Shown: positions 25,798 through 34,564 of the stretch, one piece after another | How positions within the stretch are numbered: the stretch's first letter is position 1 | Layout: every line of letters starts with the position of its first letter | Assembly (NCBI RefSeq): GCF_001592205.1 | Contig: NZ_BCWM01000001.1 | Span: forward strand, 186,001 to 250,000 | Length of the DNA: 64,000 nt | Source: Brevundimonas vesicularis NBRC 12165 | GTDB lineage: Bacteria; Pseudomonadota; Alphaproteobacteria; Caulobacterales; Caulobacteraceae | Direction: 5' to 3' | Position numbers and translations under genes: made by a program | The notes under the pieces: model-generated | Seen by the model: only the letters and a program-made list of their open reading frames with translations | Databases searched by the model: none | Told to the model about the DNA's origin: nothing

Positions 25798-27911
25798 TGC
25801 AGGATTCCGATCAGTACGTCGTACATGTCCTTGCTCGCCTGAATCAGGCGCGCAGAGGCGTTATAGGCTTGCTGGAAGGTGGTCATATTGACCAGCTCCT
25901 CGTCCATGTTCACGCCTTCGGCCGAGGTGCGGCGACTGTCCGCCTCCTTGGCCAGGGCGCTTGCCGTTTCGCTGCGGGTCTTGGCGGCCGAGGCCTTGCC
26001 GCCGATCTCGCCGGCAAAGTCCGCCGCATAGGACGACAGGGTCTTGGTCCCGCCGGCGTTGCCGCCGGCTGCGGCGAAGGCGATGTTCGTCTTGCCCACA
26101 TCCCCCAGCGCCAGGCCGCCGCGCCCATCGTTCTTGCTCAGCGCCGGCGTCCCCGCCGCGGCCGACAGGTTCAGTTGCGCTAGGGCCAGCTTTCCGGGGT
26201 CCTGCTGGATGTCGCTGCGCACCGTATAGGCGCCCGCCCGCGTCGACCCGGTCGCGCCCAGGCCGAAAAGTTGCGACATTGAAACGCCGGACGGATCTTG
26301 GGTCGTATTGTCCTTCACGACGCTCATCGACGTCGCAGACGGGTCGTAGGCTTTGAAGGACAGCTTGCCCGCCGCATCCAGGCTGAAGGCGCCATAGCGG
26401 CCGACGCCGGTGATGGGATCGTTCAGCGCGCCCAGCATCTCGCCCATCGTTCCCGTCCCGGCGGGCACGGACACGGTGATGTCACGAAGACGCGCCCCAG
26501 ACGGACCGGCAAAGCGCAAGGTCAAGCTCTCGCCCGGATCGAACCCATGCTGAGACGTCAGGGTCAGGCCCGTCTCGTAGAAGGTCGGCGTCGTCGTGGC
26601 GACCAGGTCGTTCAGCCCGAACCAGTGCGAAAATCCGCGCCCGCCCTTCGTGCTGGGCGATGTCGCGTCGTCGGCGATGGCCACACCGTTTCCGCCCGCC
26701 CCGTCCAGGCGCAGTTGGCCGTCCGAGAAGCTCGCCGTCGCCGTGCCGCCGAGCTGGGCGTTCAGCACGCTGAGGAAGGTGGTCGGATCCGCGGCGGCGC
26801 CGTTGATCGTCATTGTGCCGCCGGAAAAGACGATCCGGGCCGAGGCCTGCACCACGCCCGACGCATTGACCGCCGAGATGGTCGTCGTGCCGGTGAAGCC
26901 GGTCAGGGCGTTCTCCAGCGACTGGCCGGTGTTGCGCCCCGTCAAGGTGGTCGGTGCAGGAACGCTGCTGTTTGCGTTATGGGCGCGGTTCAGTTCGTCC
27001 GCGAGTTTGGCCGTCAACTCACCCAGGCGGGCGGCGGCCGCTGGCGCATCGACATCGCGCATCTCGACCAGACCCCGAATCTGACCGGACGACACGCCGT
27101 CCAACAGCGGCCAGCGCGTGCCGCTGGGCTCGGTGATCATGATGTCCGAGAAGGCCGTCATGGCGTCCACAGTGCCAGCCGCCTGGTACGACAGCGTCGC
27201 CGCCCCCTCGCCCACCAGGGTCGTGCCTGTGTTGGTGCGCAGCGTCACGCCGCCGTTCGAGCGCGCCTCGACCTTCACATCCATATATTTGGACAGTTCG
27301 TTGATCAGGCCAAGTTGGGCGTTCTGGGCGCCCGTCACATCCTCGTTCGTCACCGTGCCGGCGGCGATGGTCTTGTTCAGCTTGGCGATCTGTTCCAGCA
27401 GCGGATTGACCGTCTCGACCGCGCTCAGCAGTCGGCCGTCCGCCTCCTGACGCGCCGATTGGATCTGTGACGCGATGCCGGCGGCCTGATTGAAGATCGC
27501 CTGGGTCTTGTAGATCGTGTCCTGACGCCCGGCCGAGGACGTCGGGCTTTCGGCCAGTGTCGCATAGGTGGCGAACAACTTGTCGACCTGAGCGAAGAAG
27601 TTGGTGTCGCTGCTGGGATCGCCGAACTGGTTCTGGATCTGGTCGTACAGTTCATAGCGCACGGTCTGGCGCGCGGCGTCCGCCCCGGCGCTAAGGCTGG
27701 CGGCCTGCAGGAAACGGTCTGTCGCCAGACGCACCCGCGTGACGTCGACACCCGAACCATAGCCATTGGTGACGGCGGCCGACTGATCGGCGACCTTGCG
27801 GATGTATCCGGGCGTATCGACGTTGGCGATATTGTCGGCGGTGACACGCAACTGCGACTGGGCGGTCTTCAGCCCTGAGGTCGCAATGTTCATGATCGAG
27901 TTCAGCGACAT
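25794..27911 (-). CDS. flgK: Flagellar hook-associated protein 1 (FlgK)
   Basis: A 705-residue hook-filament junction protein. N-terminal SLNSIMNIATSGLKTAQSQLRVTADNIANVDTPGY is the rod/hook/filament signature, and the C-terminal NMTTFQQAYNASARLIQASKDMYDVLIGIL is typical of FlgK. The long middle region (about 200-600) is Gly/Thr/Ala-rich with FlgK_D1-type domains. It is the first gene of flgKL and sits downstream of a sigma-54 promoter at 28053-28068. Length is larger than enterobacterial FlgK (about 547), as usual in Caulobacterales. Confidence 0.95.
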   Translation of the reverse strand: MSLNSIMNIATSGLKTAQSQLRVTADNIANVDTPGYIRKVADQSAAVTNGYGSGVDVTRVRLATDRFLQAASLSAGADAARQTVRYELYDQIQNQFGDPSSDTNFFAQVDKLFATYATLAESPTSSAGRQDTIYKTQAIFNQAAGIASQIQSARQEADGRLLSAVETVNPLLEQIAKLNKTIAAGTVTNEDVTGAQNAQLGLINELSKYMDVKVEARSNGGVTLRTNTGTTLVGEGAATLSYQAAGTVDAMTAFSDIMITEPSGTRWPLLDGVSSGQIRGLVEMRDVDAPAAAARLGELTAKLADELNRAHNANSSVPAPTTLTGRNTGQSLENALTGFTGTTTISAVNASGVVQASARIVFSGGTMTINGAAADPTTFLSVLNAQLGGTATASFSDGQLRLDGAGGNGVAIADDATSPSTKGGRGFSHWFGLNDLVATTTPTFYETGLTLTSQHGFDPGESLTLRFAGPSGARLRDITVSVPAGTGTMGEMLGALNDPITGVGRYGAFSLDAAGKLSFKAYDPSATSMSVVKDNTTQDPSGVSMSQLFGLGATGSTRAGAYTVRSDIQQDPGKLALAQLNLSAAAGTPALSKNDGRGGLALGDVGKTNIAFAAAGGNAGGTKTLSSYAADFAGEIGGKASAAKTRSETASALAKEADSRRTSAEGVNMDEELVNMTTFQQAYNASARLIQASKDMYDVLIGILQ

Positions 27912-28052
27912 TGACGCGTCTCCCCCACCCTACCCGGCAACCGCTGCATCGCGACGCGCAGTTCTTGCCCAGCCACGCGCCGCGCCCGCTCGCATAAAGC
28001 GTTGTTTTTCCACAGGATCGTTGATCGGGCGGCCGTCATGATGGGAAAGACG

Positions 28053-28068
28053 CGCAAAGGTCGGGCCA
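28053..28068 (-). promoter_or_regulatory. Sigma-54 promoter of flgK-flgL
   Basis: Read on the minus strand, TGGCCCGACCTTTGCG matches TGGCACG-N4-TTGC with one mismatch; the invariant GG and GC are twelve bases apart. The leader to the flgK ATG at 27911 is about 130 bases. The core is nearly identical to the fliK promoter on the other strand (TGGCCCGGCCCTTGC), which supports shared control. Confidence 0.7.
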
Positions 28069-28216
28069 ATCGGATTGCGGGCATGCCGCGCGTCACTGAT
28101 CGGCAGCGTGCGAAGCCGGGCAAAAAGTGGCGAGAGCGCGGCAATAACGACCGCCGCGCCGCGGACCCGTCGACCTCGACCCTATTCTTTGCATTGTTTT
28201 TGCTCGCTTATTTTCT

Positions 28217-28231
28217 TGGCCCGGCCCTTGC
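28217..28231 (+). promoter_or_regulatory. Sigma-54 promoter of fliK-flgD-flgE
   Basis: TGGCCCGGCCCTTGC matches the sigma-54 consensus with the GG at 28218-28219 and GC at 28230-28231, the correct twelve-base spacing. The fliK ATG follows at 28301. Late hook genes are sigma-54 dependent in Caulobacter, in agreement. Confidence 0.75.
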
Positions 28232-28300
28232 GTCGAGGGCGGCGAACTCTTGGGCGCAGCAGGCGCCGTCGTCGCTCCTTACGAAAGCCGCCGCGCTTCC

Positions 28301-30181
28301 ATGTCCACCGCTTCCGCCCTGCTCGCGCCTGCCGCTCTGGTTTCGACCGGAACGTCGGCTGCCGCGCTGGGCGCAGAGTCAGCCGATGCGGGCCTGTTCT
28401 CCAGCAAGGTCGCCGATGCGCTGAATGCGGGCGTCCACGGCGCGCCTGTCGAACGGATGACGCCCGGCCGTCTGACGGGCGCTCGGTCGTTGGGCGTCAT
28501 CATGGCCCAGCCCATGACGGCCGAGCCGGGCACCGACACGCCGGCCCCGACAACCGAAAGCGTCTCTACGATCTTGGGCGAGATAGCAGACTCCGCAGCT
28601 CAGCCTTCCCTTGCCGACGAGCAGCAGATCGGCACGGACACGGCCGCGAATGATGACGATACCCCTGACCTCGTCGCCGCAACGCCGTTTACAGCCGCGC
28701 AACTGACGCCGGCCGTTCCGGTCGCTCAATCGATCGTCGTCGCGGGCTCGTCGGCCGTTTCCGAGGACGCGGCGGAAATCCCTGTCGATCCACAAGCTCC
28801 CAAAGATGTTGCGTCAGTCGCATTCATTGCGCCCGAGGCGATGAAGACGACGGTCGCCACAGATGCTCGTGCTGAAACTGACACGGCGGCCAAGACTGCG
28901 TCGGCGCCTGCCAACCAGGACATTGAAGCGAAGACGGCCCTGACGGCCGCGAGCGCTCAAGCAGTCCTTTCGGAACTCTCAGAAATCCTGACGACCGAAG
29001 CGTCGACCTCTTCTCCCGCCGCGGCGAAGCCGGCTGAAGTCAAGGCCGCCGAGGCCTCGGTCACGCCTGCCCAGCCGACGATGACTACAGACGGTCCGAA
29101 GCCGATAGTCGCGCCCAAGCCTGCCGCTACGGGAACGGGCGAAGCAGCGCCTCGTCCGACCAACGCAGCGCCGCCGGTGCCTGCGAATTTCGACGCTGCG
29201 GCCAACACGATCCAGACCGTTGTCGCCAATACCGACAAACCGGCCGCTCCCTCGCCCATAGCGCAGTCCCTGGCGGCCGCTCAGATCCCGGCCGCTCAGG
29301 TTCAGATCGCCGCCAACGCAACGACGCCCAAGCCCTCCGCCATAGCCCCCGCCGACGTCGTCGCAGCCCTCACCGAAGCGGCTTTCGGACAGTCGACAGA
29401 GGCTGCCCCGGCCGACACGCTGAAGCCGCTGACCTCCCTGCAGGCCGCTGCACCCCTGCGCGGCAACCTCCATGGCGCGCTGGACCAGACCGGGGAAACC
29501 GCCGTTGCTGCGGTTCAAAGAGCGACGACCGAAGACGCCACTCCTTCCAGCGCCGTGATCCAAGTCGCCGCCAAGCCGGCGTCCCCATCCGCAAAGGCAG
29601 CCGAGCCCGCAACCGCCGCCGTCGCCGCGCCCGATGCAGCGTCGCCTGATGCGCCGATTGCGAACCCCGCGCCGACCGATGCTCAGCCTGCTCAACAGGC
29701 CGCCGTGTCCAGCCATGCTCAGGGCCTGTCCACCCTGTCGCGCGCCACCGTCGAGACCACCGCTCAACTCGCCGCACAGATCGCTCGCAAACTGGACGGC
29801 CGTTCGACCCGGTTCGACATGGTGCTGACGCCCGAAGATCTGGGCCGCGTCGATGTCAGCCTTGAGATCGGCAAGGACGGCCAGCTGTCCGCTCGCCTGG
29901 CCTTCGACAACCCCGCCGCCGCCGCCGATCTGAAGGGTCGCGCCGACGAACTGCGTCGCCAGCTTCAGGAGGCCGGCTTCCAGGTCGCAGGCGATGCGCT
30001 CGACTTCTCGCAACGCGATCCGTCCGCGGGCGGCGGCGCCTTCGAGCGCCAGCAGCAGCGCAACGCCCTGTTCGCCGGCGGCTCTCGCCTTGCGGCCCAG
30101 GCCGACATGCCCATCGTCCCGGCGCCCGGCGCCTGGATCAATCATTCCCTGACGCCTGACCGCGTCGATCTGAAGGTCTGA
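28301..30181 (+). CDS. fliK: Flagellar hook-length control protein FliK
   Basis: A 626-residue protein that measures hook length and switches export specificity. The first 470 residues are Ala/Pro/Thr/Glu-rich and low in order, as usual for the FliK ruler region. The conserved C-terminal Flg_hook domain (about 490-600) contains KLDGRSTRFDMVLTPEDLGRVDV and GRADELRRQLQEAGFQV. I chose the ATG at 28301; a GTG further upstream at 28250 would lie inside the leader. flgD follows after four bases. FliK is typically divergent; here confidence rests mainly on the C-terminal domain and context. Confidence 0.9.
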   Translation: MSTASALLAPAALVSTGTSAAALGAESADAGLFSSKVADALNAGVHGAPVERMTPGRLTGARSLGVIMAQPMTAEPGTDTPAPTTESVSTILGEIADSAAQPSLADEQQIGTDTAANDDDTPDLVAATPFTAAQLTPAVPVAQSIVVAGSSAVSEDAAEIPVDPQAPKDVASVAFIAPEAMKTTVATDARAETDTAAKTASAPANQDIEAKTALTAASAQAVLSELSEILTTEASTSSPAAAKPAEVKAAEASVTPAQPTMTTDGPKPIVAPKPAATGTGEAAPRPTNAAPPVPANFDAAANTIQTVVANTDKPAAPSPIAQSLAAAQIPAAQVQIAANATTPKPSAIAPADVVAALTEAAFGQSTEAAPADTLKPLTSLQAAAPLRGNLHGALDQTGETAVAAVQRATTEDATPSSAVIQVAAKPASPSAKAAEPATAAVAAPDAASPDAPIANPAPTDAQPAQQAAVSSHAQGLSTLSRATVETTAQLAAQIARKLDGRSTRFDMVLTPEDLGRVDVSLEIGKDGQLSARLAFDNPAAAADLKGRADELRRQLQEAGFQVAGDALDFSQRDPSAGGGAFERQQQRNALFAGGSRLAAQADMPIVPAPGAWINHSLTPDRVDLKV

Positions 30182-30185
30182 CCCC

Positions 30186-30914
30186 ATGGTCGACGCCGTC
30201 ACCACAAGCGCAGCAGCCGGCCGGGTCACCGGCGGCACAAAGGCCCTGGCCTCGAACTTCGAGACCTTCCTGACCCTGCTGACCACGCAGATGAAGAACC
30301 AGGATCCGCTGTCGCCGCTGGATTCCAACCAATTCACCGCTCAACTGACCCAGATGGCTGGCGTGGAGCAGCAACTGCTGACGAACGACCTGCTGACCAG
30401 CCTGCTGGCCGCCCAGGCCGGCGGCGGCTTGGACAACGCCGCCAACTACATCGGCAAGAGCGTCACCGCCGCCTGGACCGCCACCGAGTTCAACGACGGC
30501 AAGGCCACCTGGGCCTACGAGCTAGGCGCCGACGCCGACAAGGCCACGCTGCAGGTCGTCGACAGCAAGGGCGTCGTGGTCTGGGAAGGCGCCGCGCCGG
30601 ACAAGAAGTCCGGCCTGCACACCTTCTCCTGGGATGGCAAGCTGAAGGACGGCGGCACGGCCGAGGACGGCGGCGTCTATACGCTGAAGGTCGCCGCTAC
30701 CGACGCTGCCGGCGCCAAGGTTGACGCCCAAGCCCTGATCCAGGGCCGGGTCACCGGCGTCGAGATGTACAACGGCGCGCCATACTTGGTGATCGGCGAC
30801 TCCATCCTTCCGCTTTCGACCGTGATCTCGCTGAACGAGATCAAGGCTCAGGCGGCCAACGATACCGACGATACGGAGAATCCGAACGTCCCCAACGAGG
30901 AGGCGGCCGCATGA
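30186..30914 (+). CDS. flgD: Flagellar hook assembly scaffold protein FlgD
   Basis: A 242-residue cap that guides hook subunit polymerisation. The N-terminal signature NFETFLTLLTTQMKNQDPLSPLDSNQFTAQLTQMAGVEQQL is at about 22-62. A FlgD Ig-like domain follows (VVDSKGVVVWEG, TFSWDGKLKDGG, GGVYTLKVAA), then a tudor-like VTGVEMYNGAPYLVIGD. The gene is 4 bases from fliK and 48 bases before flgE with an AAGGAG ribosome site for the latter. Length is normal for alphaproteobacteria. Confidence 0.96.
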   Translation: MVDAVTTSAAAGRVTGGTKALASNFETFLTLLTTQMKNQDPLSPLDSNQFTAQLTQMAGVEQQLLTNDLLTSLLAAQAGGGLDNAANYIGKSVTAAWTATEFNDGKATWAYELGADADKATLQVVDSKGVVVWEGAAPDKKSGLHTFSWDGKLKDGGTAEDGGVYTLKVAATDAAGAKVDAQALIQGRVTGVEMYNGAPYLVIGDSILPLSTVISLNEIKAQAANDTDDTENPNVPNEEAAA

Positions 30915-30962
30915 TGCGATCCGCCGCCTTCCCGATGACATCTATTTAAGGAGCGTTCTTCC

Positions 30963-32720
30963 ATGAGCCTCAACAGTGCAATGCTGGCCGGCGTGTCCGG
31001 CCTGGCCGCCAACTCCGCCGCCCTGGCGGCGATCTCCCAGAACATCGCCAACGTGAATACCGTCGGCTACAAGCGCACGGCCAGCGAGTTCCAGACCCTG
31101 GTCAACAGCCAGACCGCATCGGGCGGCAGCTACTCGGCCGGCGGCGTGACCACCAACACCCGCTCCTATGTCAGCCAGGAAGGTCAGCTTCAGCGCACGA
31201 CCTCCAGCACCGACCTCGCCGTCAACGGTCAGGGCTTCTTCGTCACCACGACCCAGGCCGAGAACGTCGGCGCGACCGACACCCGCCTGTTCACCCGCGC
31301 CGGCGCCTTCACCGTCGACAAGCAGGGCTATCTGAAGAACAGCGCCGGCCTGTATCTTCAAGGCTGGCCGGTGGACTCCAACGGCGAGATCTCGACCGAT
31401 CCTTCCGATCTGTCGCGCCTGCGCTCGATCAACATCGGCTCGGTCGGCGGCACCGCCGAACCGACCACTCGCGTCCAGATCAACGCCAACCTGCGTTCGA
31501 GCCAGGAATCGTCCTCCGCGGCCAGCGCCCAGTCCTACAAGGGCGTGTCCGATACGGCGACGCCGGCCGTGACCCACGACGTGTCGGTCCGCTACACCCG
31601 CACCGGCGCCAACAGCCATGATCTGGTGATCAAGTCCGGTTCGCAGAAGGTCGACGCCTCGGCGACCTTCGACCCGACCACCGGCGCCATCACTGGACTG
31701 ACCATCAACGGCGCGAACGCCGGCTCAGCGACCGCGATCGGCACACCGCCGACCCAGATCCAGTTCACGCCGGCCAGCGGCCCTGCCTATACGCTCAACC
31801 TTTCGGACGTCGGCCTGGGCAACGAAAACGTCGCCAAGACGAAATACGACCCGTCGGTCAACTCCATGGCGATGTACAACGCCGACGACGACAACCCCGT
31901 CGGCGTGAAGCCCGACTTCAAGATGAACATCCCGGTTTCGGACTCCAAGGGCGGCCAGCGCAACCTGGAACTCCGCTTCCTGAAGAGCGACGAACCGAAC
32001 ATCTGGTATGCGGAAATCGTGTCCGTGCCGGCCAGCGACGTGATCGCAGGCGCTCCCTACGCCAACGGCCAGATCAAGACCGGCAAGATCGCCTTCACGC
32101 CGTCGGGTCGCCTGGACGTCGACACGATGAAGGCCTGGCCCGCAGGCACGGGTCTGTTCGACGACCCCACCATGGCGACGCTGGACTTCGGCAAGTCCGA
32201 TCCGAACAATCTGACCATGCCGGCCGGCCAGGTGGCCTGGGCTGACGGCCTCGGCATCGCCGCCCAAGCCGTCACGCTGGACCTCAACACCTCGGCCGGC
32301 GGCCTCAGCCAGCTGAACACTGCCTCGGTGGTGCAATCGACGGTCACCAACGGCACGGCGTTCGGCAATCTGAGCGAGATCAAGATCGACGAAGGCGGCT
32401 TCGTCACCGCCATCTTCGACAACGGCGTCATGCGCCGCATCGCCCAGGTCGCGGTCGCCACCTTCCCCAGCCCCGACAGCCTGCGTGAAGTGTCCGGCAA
32501 CGCCTACGCCGTCAGCCTTCAGTCCGGCACCTTCAACCTGAAGGCGGCGGGAACGGGCGGCGCGGGCGAGATCGCGGCCAAGCAGCTGGAGTCCTCGACC
32601 GTTGATCTGTCGGCCGAGTTCACCGGCCTGATCACCACTCAGCGCGCCTATTCCGCCTCGTCCAAAATCATCACCACGGCCGATGAAATGCTGGCCGAGC
32701 TGATCAACATCAAACGCTGA
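30963..32720 (+). CDS. flgE: Flagellar hook protein FlgE
   Basis: A 585-residue structural hook subunit. The N-terminal SLNSAMLAGVSGLAANSAALAAISQNIANVNTVGYKRT and C-terminal LESSTVDLSAEFTGLITTQRAYSASSKIITTADEMLAELINI are the two helical ends of hook proteins, and the extended centre (about 180-450) gives the surface domains. Size is close to the Caulobacter hook protein. It is last in the fliK-flgD-flgE cluster; the next gene is the cell-cycle regulator sciP. Confidence 0.97.
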   Translation: MSLNSAMLAGVSGLAANSAALAAISQNIANVNTVGYKRTASEFQTLVNSQTASGGSYSAGGVTTNTRSYVSQEGQLQRTTSSTDLAVNGQGFFVTTTQAENVGATDTRLFTRAGAFTVDKQGYLKNSAGLYLQGWPVDSNGEISTDPSDLSRLRSINIGSVGGTAEPTTRVQINANLRSSQESSSAASAQSYKGVSDTATPAVTHDVSVRYTRTGANSHDLVIKSGSQKVDASATFDPTTGAITGLTINGANAGSATAIGTPPTQIQFTPASGPAYTLNLSDVGLGNENVAKTKYDPSVNSMAMYNADDDNPVGVKPDFKMNIPVSDSKGGQRNLELRFLKSDEPNIWYAEIVSVPASDVIAGAPYANGQIKTGKIAFTPSGRLDVDTMKAWPAGTGLFDDPTMATLDFGKSDPNNLTMPAGQVAWADGLGIAAQAVTLDLNTSAGGLSQLNTASVVQSTVTNGTAFGNLSEIKIDEGGFVTAIFDNGVMRRIAQVAVATFPSPDSLREVSGNAYAVSLQSGTFNLKAAGTGGAGEIAAKQLESSTVDLSAEFTGLITTQRAYSASSKIITTADEMLAELINIKR

Positions 32721-32823
32721 TCGGCGAGTAAGTAAGCGTTAGTCTCGATGAATCGTCGCGCAAGCAAGGTTTACAGAGTCGTTCAGGGAGGGGCGGAAGT
32801 TATCCGTTCCTTCACCACGACCC

Positions 32824-32838
32824 TTAAACGGACCTTAG
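32824..32838 (+). promoter_or_regulatory. CtrA-like box upstream of sciP
   Basis: TTAAACGGACCTTAG matches the CtrA binding pattern TTAA-N7-TTAA with seven of eight conserved bases. It lies 55 bases before the sciP ATG at 32893. In Caulobacter sciP is CtrA-activated, so this is a coherent site. A CcrM-type GAGTC methylation site occurs nearby at 32776-32780. Confidence 0.65.
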
Positions 32839-32892
32839 TCGGGGACGCCTACCTTCATGACACTACGGTGTTGGTGAAAGAGGCATAAGCCC

Positions 32893-33177
32893 ATGTTGCA
32901 AGAGCGACGCCTTAATAGCAAAGGCGAACAATACGTGGTCGGACCGACTGGCACGCCCCTGACCCTCAACGACCTGCCGCCGTCCAACACGGACCGGTGG
33001 GTGATCCGGCGCAAGGCCGAGGTCGTCGCCGCCGTTCGCGGCGGCCTGCTCAGCCTCGACGACGCCCTGGCGAAATATCGCCTGACGGCCGAAGAGTTCC
33101 TGGCCTGGCAGAAGGCCATCGACAAATGGGGCATGCAGGGTCTGCGCACGACGCGGATCCAGAGCTACCGCTCCTGA
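32893..33177 (+). CDS. sciP: SciP, DUF1153 CtrA antagonist
   Basis: A 94-residue cytoplasmic protein of the DUF1153 family. In Caulobacter SciP is a small helix-turn-helix inhibitor made late in the cell cycle that binds CtrA and prevents transcription of CtrA-activated promoters, including flagellar genes. Here the conserved KGEQYVVGPTGTPLTLNDLPP start, the DRWVIRRKAEVVAAVRGGLL helix and the LTAEEFLAWQKAIDKWG end are visible. The length equals the family's usual one. It follows the flgE gene, has a CtrA-like box upstream and a terminator downstream. Confidence 0.94.
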   Translation: MLQERRLNSKGEQYVVGPTGTPLTLNDLPPSNTDRWVIRRKAEVVAAVRGGLLSLDDALAKYRLTAEEFLAWQKAIDKWGMQGLRTTRIQSYRS

Positions 33178-33196
33178 GGGTTTCCCCGAAGACGTT

Positions 33197-33231
33197 AAGG
33201 GCCGCATCCGGCGACGGGTGCGGCCCTTTTC
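33197..33231 (+). terminator. Rho-independent terminator of sciP
   Basis: AAGGGCCGCATCC pairs with GGGTGCGGCCCTT (13 bp with one G-T pair, loop GGCGAC) and is followed by TTTTCGTTT. It lies 20 bases past the sciP stop and separates sciP from mnmA. Confidence 0.85.
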
Positions 33232-33267
33232 GTTTGGGGCCTCGAAATCGCGCCGGTTCCGCACTAA

Positions 33268-34479
33268 ATGGCCGCAATGACCTTGGTCGAAGATTTCTGC
33301 CCCGTTCCCGACATCGCCCGCACCGACATGGATGCGGCGGTCGAGAGCGCGCGGGCGGCGGTCGGCCTGCCAGTCGGCGCGCGCGTGGTGGCCGCCATGT
33401 CCGGCGGTGTGGATTCCACTGTCGTCGCGGCCCTGCTGCACAAGGCCGGCTATGACGTCGTCGGCGTGACGCTGCAGCTTTATGACCACGGCGCGGCGTT
33501 GAAGAAGAAGGGCGCCTGCTGCGCGGGCCAGGACATTCACGACGCGCGTCTGGCCGCCGACATGATCGGCATTCCGCACTACGTCCTGGACTATGAGAGC
33601 CGGTTTAAGGATGCGGTCATCGACCAGTTCGCCGACAGCTACCTAAAGGGCCAGACGCCGGTCCCCTGCATCCGCTGTAATCAGACCGTCAAGTTCCGCG
33701 ACCTGCTGGACGTGGCGCGCGACCTGGGCGCCGAGGCGATGGCCACGGGTCACTACGTCCGCCGCGCCGTCGCCGGAAACCGCTCGCAGATGCGCAAGGC
33801 GATCGACCATTCGCGAGACCAATCCTACTTCCTGTTCGCCACGACCCAAGACCAGCTGGACTATCTGCGCTTCCCCCTGGCCGATCTGGAAAAGCCACAG
33901 GTGCGCGGCGTCGCCGCCGAACTGGGCCTGAAGATCGCCGCAAAGTCGGACAGCCAGGATATCTGTTTCGTACCTTCCGGCGACTATCGCACCCTGATCG
34001 ACCGCCTGCGTCCGCAAGGGCGTGAGGCCGGCGAGATTGTGCATATGGACGGACGGGTGCTGGGCCGGCACGCGGGCATCACGGACTATACGATCGGCCA
34101 GCGCCGCGGCCTGAACATCGCCGTGGGCGAGCCGCTGTTCGTGACCCGGCTGGAGCCCGAGACCCGTCGCGTCATCGTCGGCCCGCGCGAAGCCCTGCTG
34201 ACCGCCAGTCTGACGCTGGAAGAAACCAACTGGCTGGGCGAAGAGGCGACCATCGTCGAGGCCGCCGAGGCCAATATCCCGGTCCTTGCCCGCGTCCGTT
34301 CGACCCGCCAGCCCTCGCCGGCCCGCCTGGCCTTGATCGACGGCGATATCCGCGTGGTCTTTGACGACGGCGAAGAAGGCGTCGCGCCGGGCCAGGCCTG
34401 CGCCCTGTATGATCCGACGGACCCCGAACGCGTCCTGGGCGGCGGCTTCATCCGCGACACGACGGCGGTCGTCGCCTAA
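33268..34479 (+). CDS. mnmA: tRNA-specific 2-thiouridylase MnmA
   Basis: A 403-residue enzyme making the 2-thio group of s2U34 in tRNA for Lys, Glu and Gln. The PP-loop [15 protein letters not shown] (about 43-57), the catalytic Cys in [13 protein letters not shown] and [15 protein letters not shown], and the TTGQRRGLN-type [10 protein letters not shown] are all present. The N-terminus has an extra 30 residues relative to the E. coli enzyme, as usual for alphaproteobacteria. The start may also be the second Met at 33277. It stands alone between sciP and an S9 peptidase. Confidence 0.95.
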   Translation: MAAMTLVEDFCPVPDIARTDMDAAVESARAAVGLPVGARVVAAMSGGVDSTVVAALLHKAGYDVVGVTLQLYDHGAALKKKGACCAGQDIHDARLAADMIGIPHYVLDYESRFKDAVIDQFADSYLKGQTPVPCIRCNQTVKFRDLLDVARDLGAEAMATGHYVRRAVAGNRSQMRKAIDHSRDQSYFLFATTQDQLDYLRFPLADLEKPQVRGVAAELGLKIAAKSDSQDICFVPSGDYRTLIDRLRPQGREAGEIVHMDGRVLGRHAGITDYTIGQRRGLNIAVGEPLFVTRLEPETRRVIVGPREALLTASLTLEETNWLGEEATIVEAAEANIPVLARVRSTRQPSPARLALIDGDIRVVFDDGEEGVAPGQACALYDPTDPERVLGGGFIRDTTAVVA

Positions 34480-34564
34480 CGACGATCCATTAAATCGAAG
34501 ACAGTTTGCATCCGTCGTGGTGTTCTGTCGCCTCCTACGGTCATCCCACCGATGAGAGGCTCCG

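Larger units (their letters stand above)
27912..28300. other. Flagellar divergent intergenic region (flgK/fliK)
   Basis: This 389-base gap between flgK (minus) and fliK (plus) holds two oppositely oriented sigma-54 cores (28053-28068 and 28217-28231). Between them lies a perfect GCGG-GCATG-CCGC palindrome (28077-28089), and CGGCAGCGTGCG follows nearby; these are candidate enhancer sites for an FlbD-type activator. A further CCCGGCAACCGCTGC lies near the flgK start. Short open frames here, such as a hydrophobic one around 28180-28250, overlap the promoters and I judge them non-coding. Confidence 0.5.

Noticed and set aside
28002-28424. Hydrophobic open frame upstream of fliK
   Set aside because: It overlaps both sigma-54 promoters and the start of fliK; no start signals support translation.
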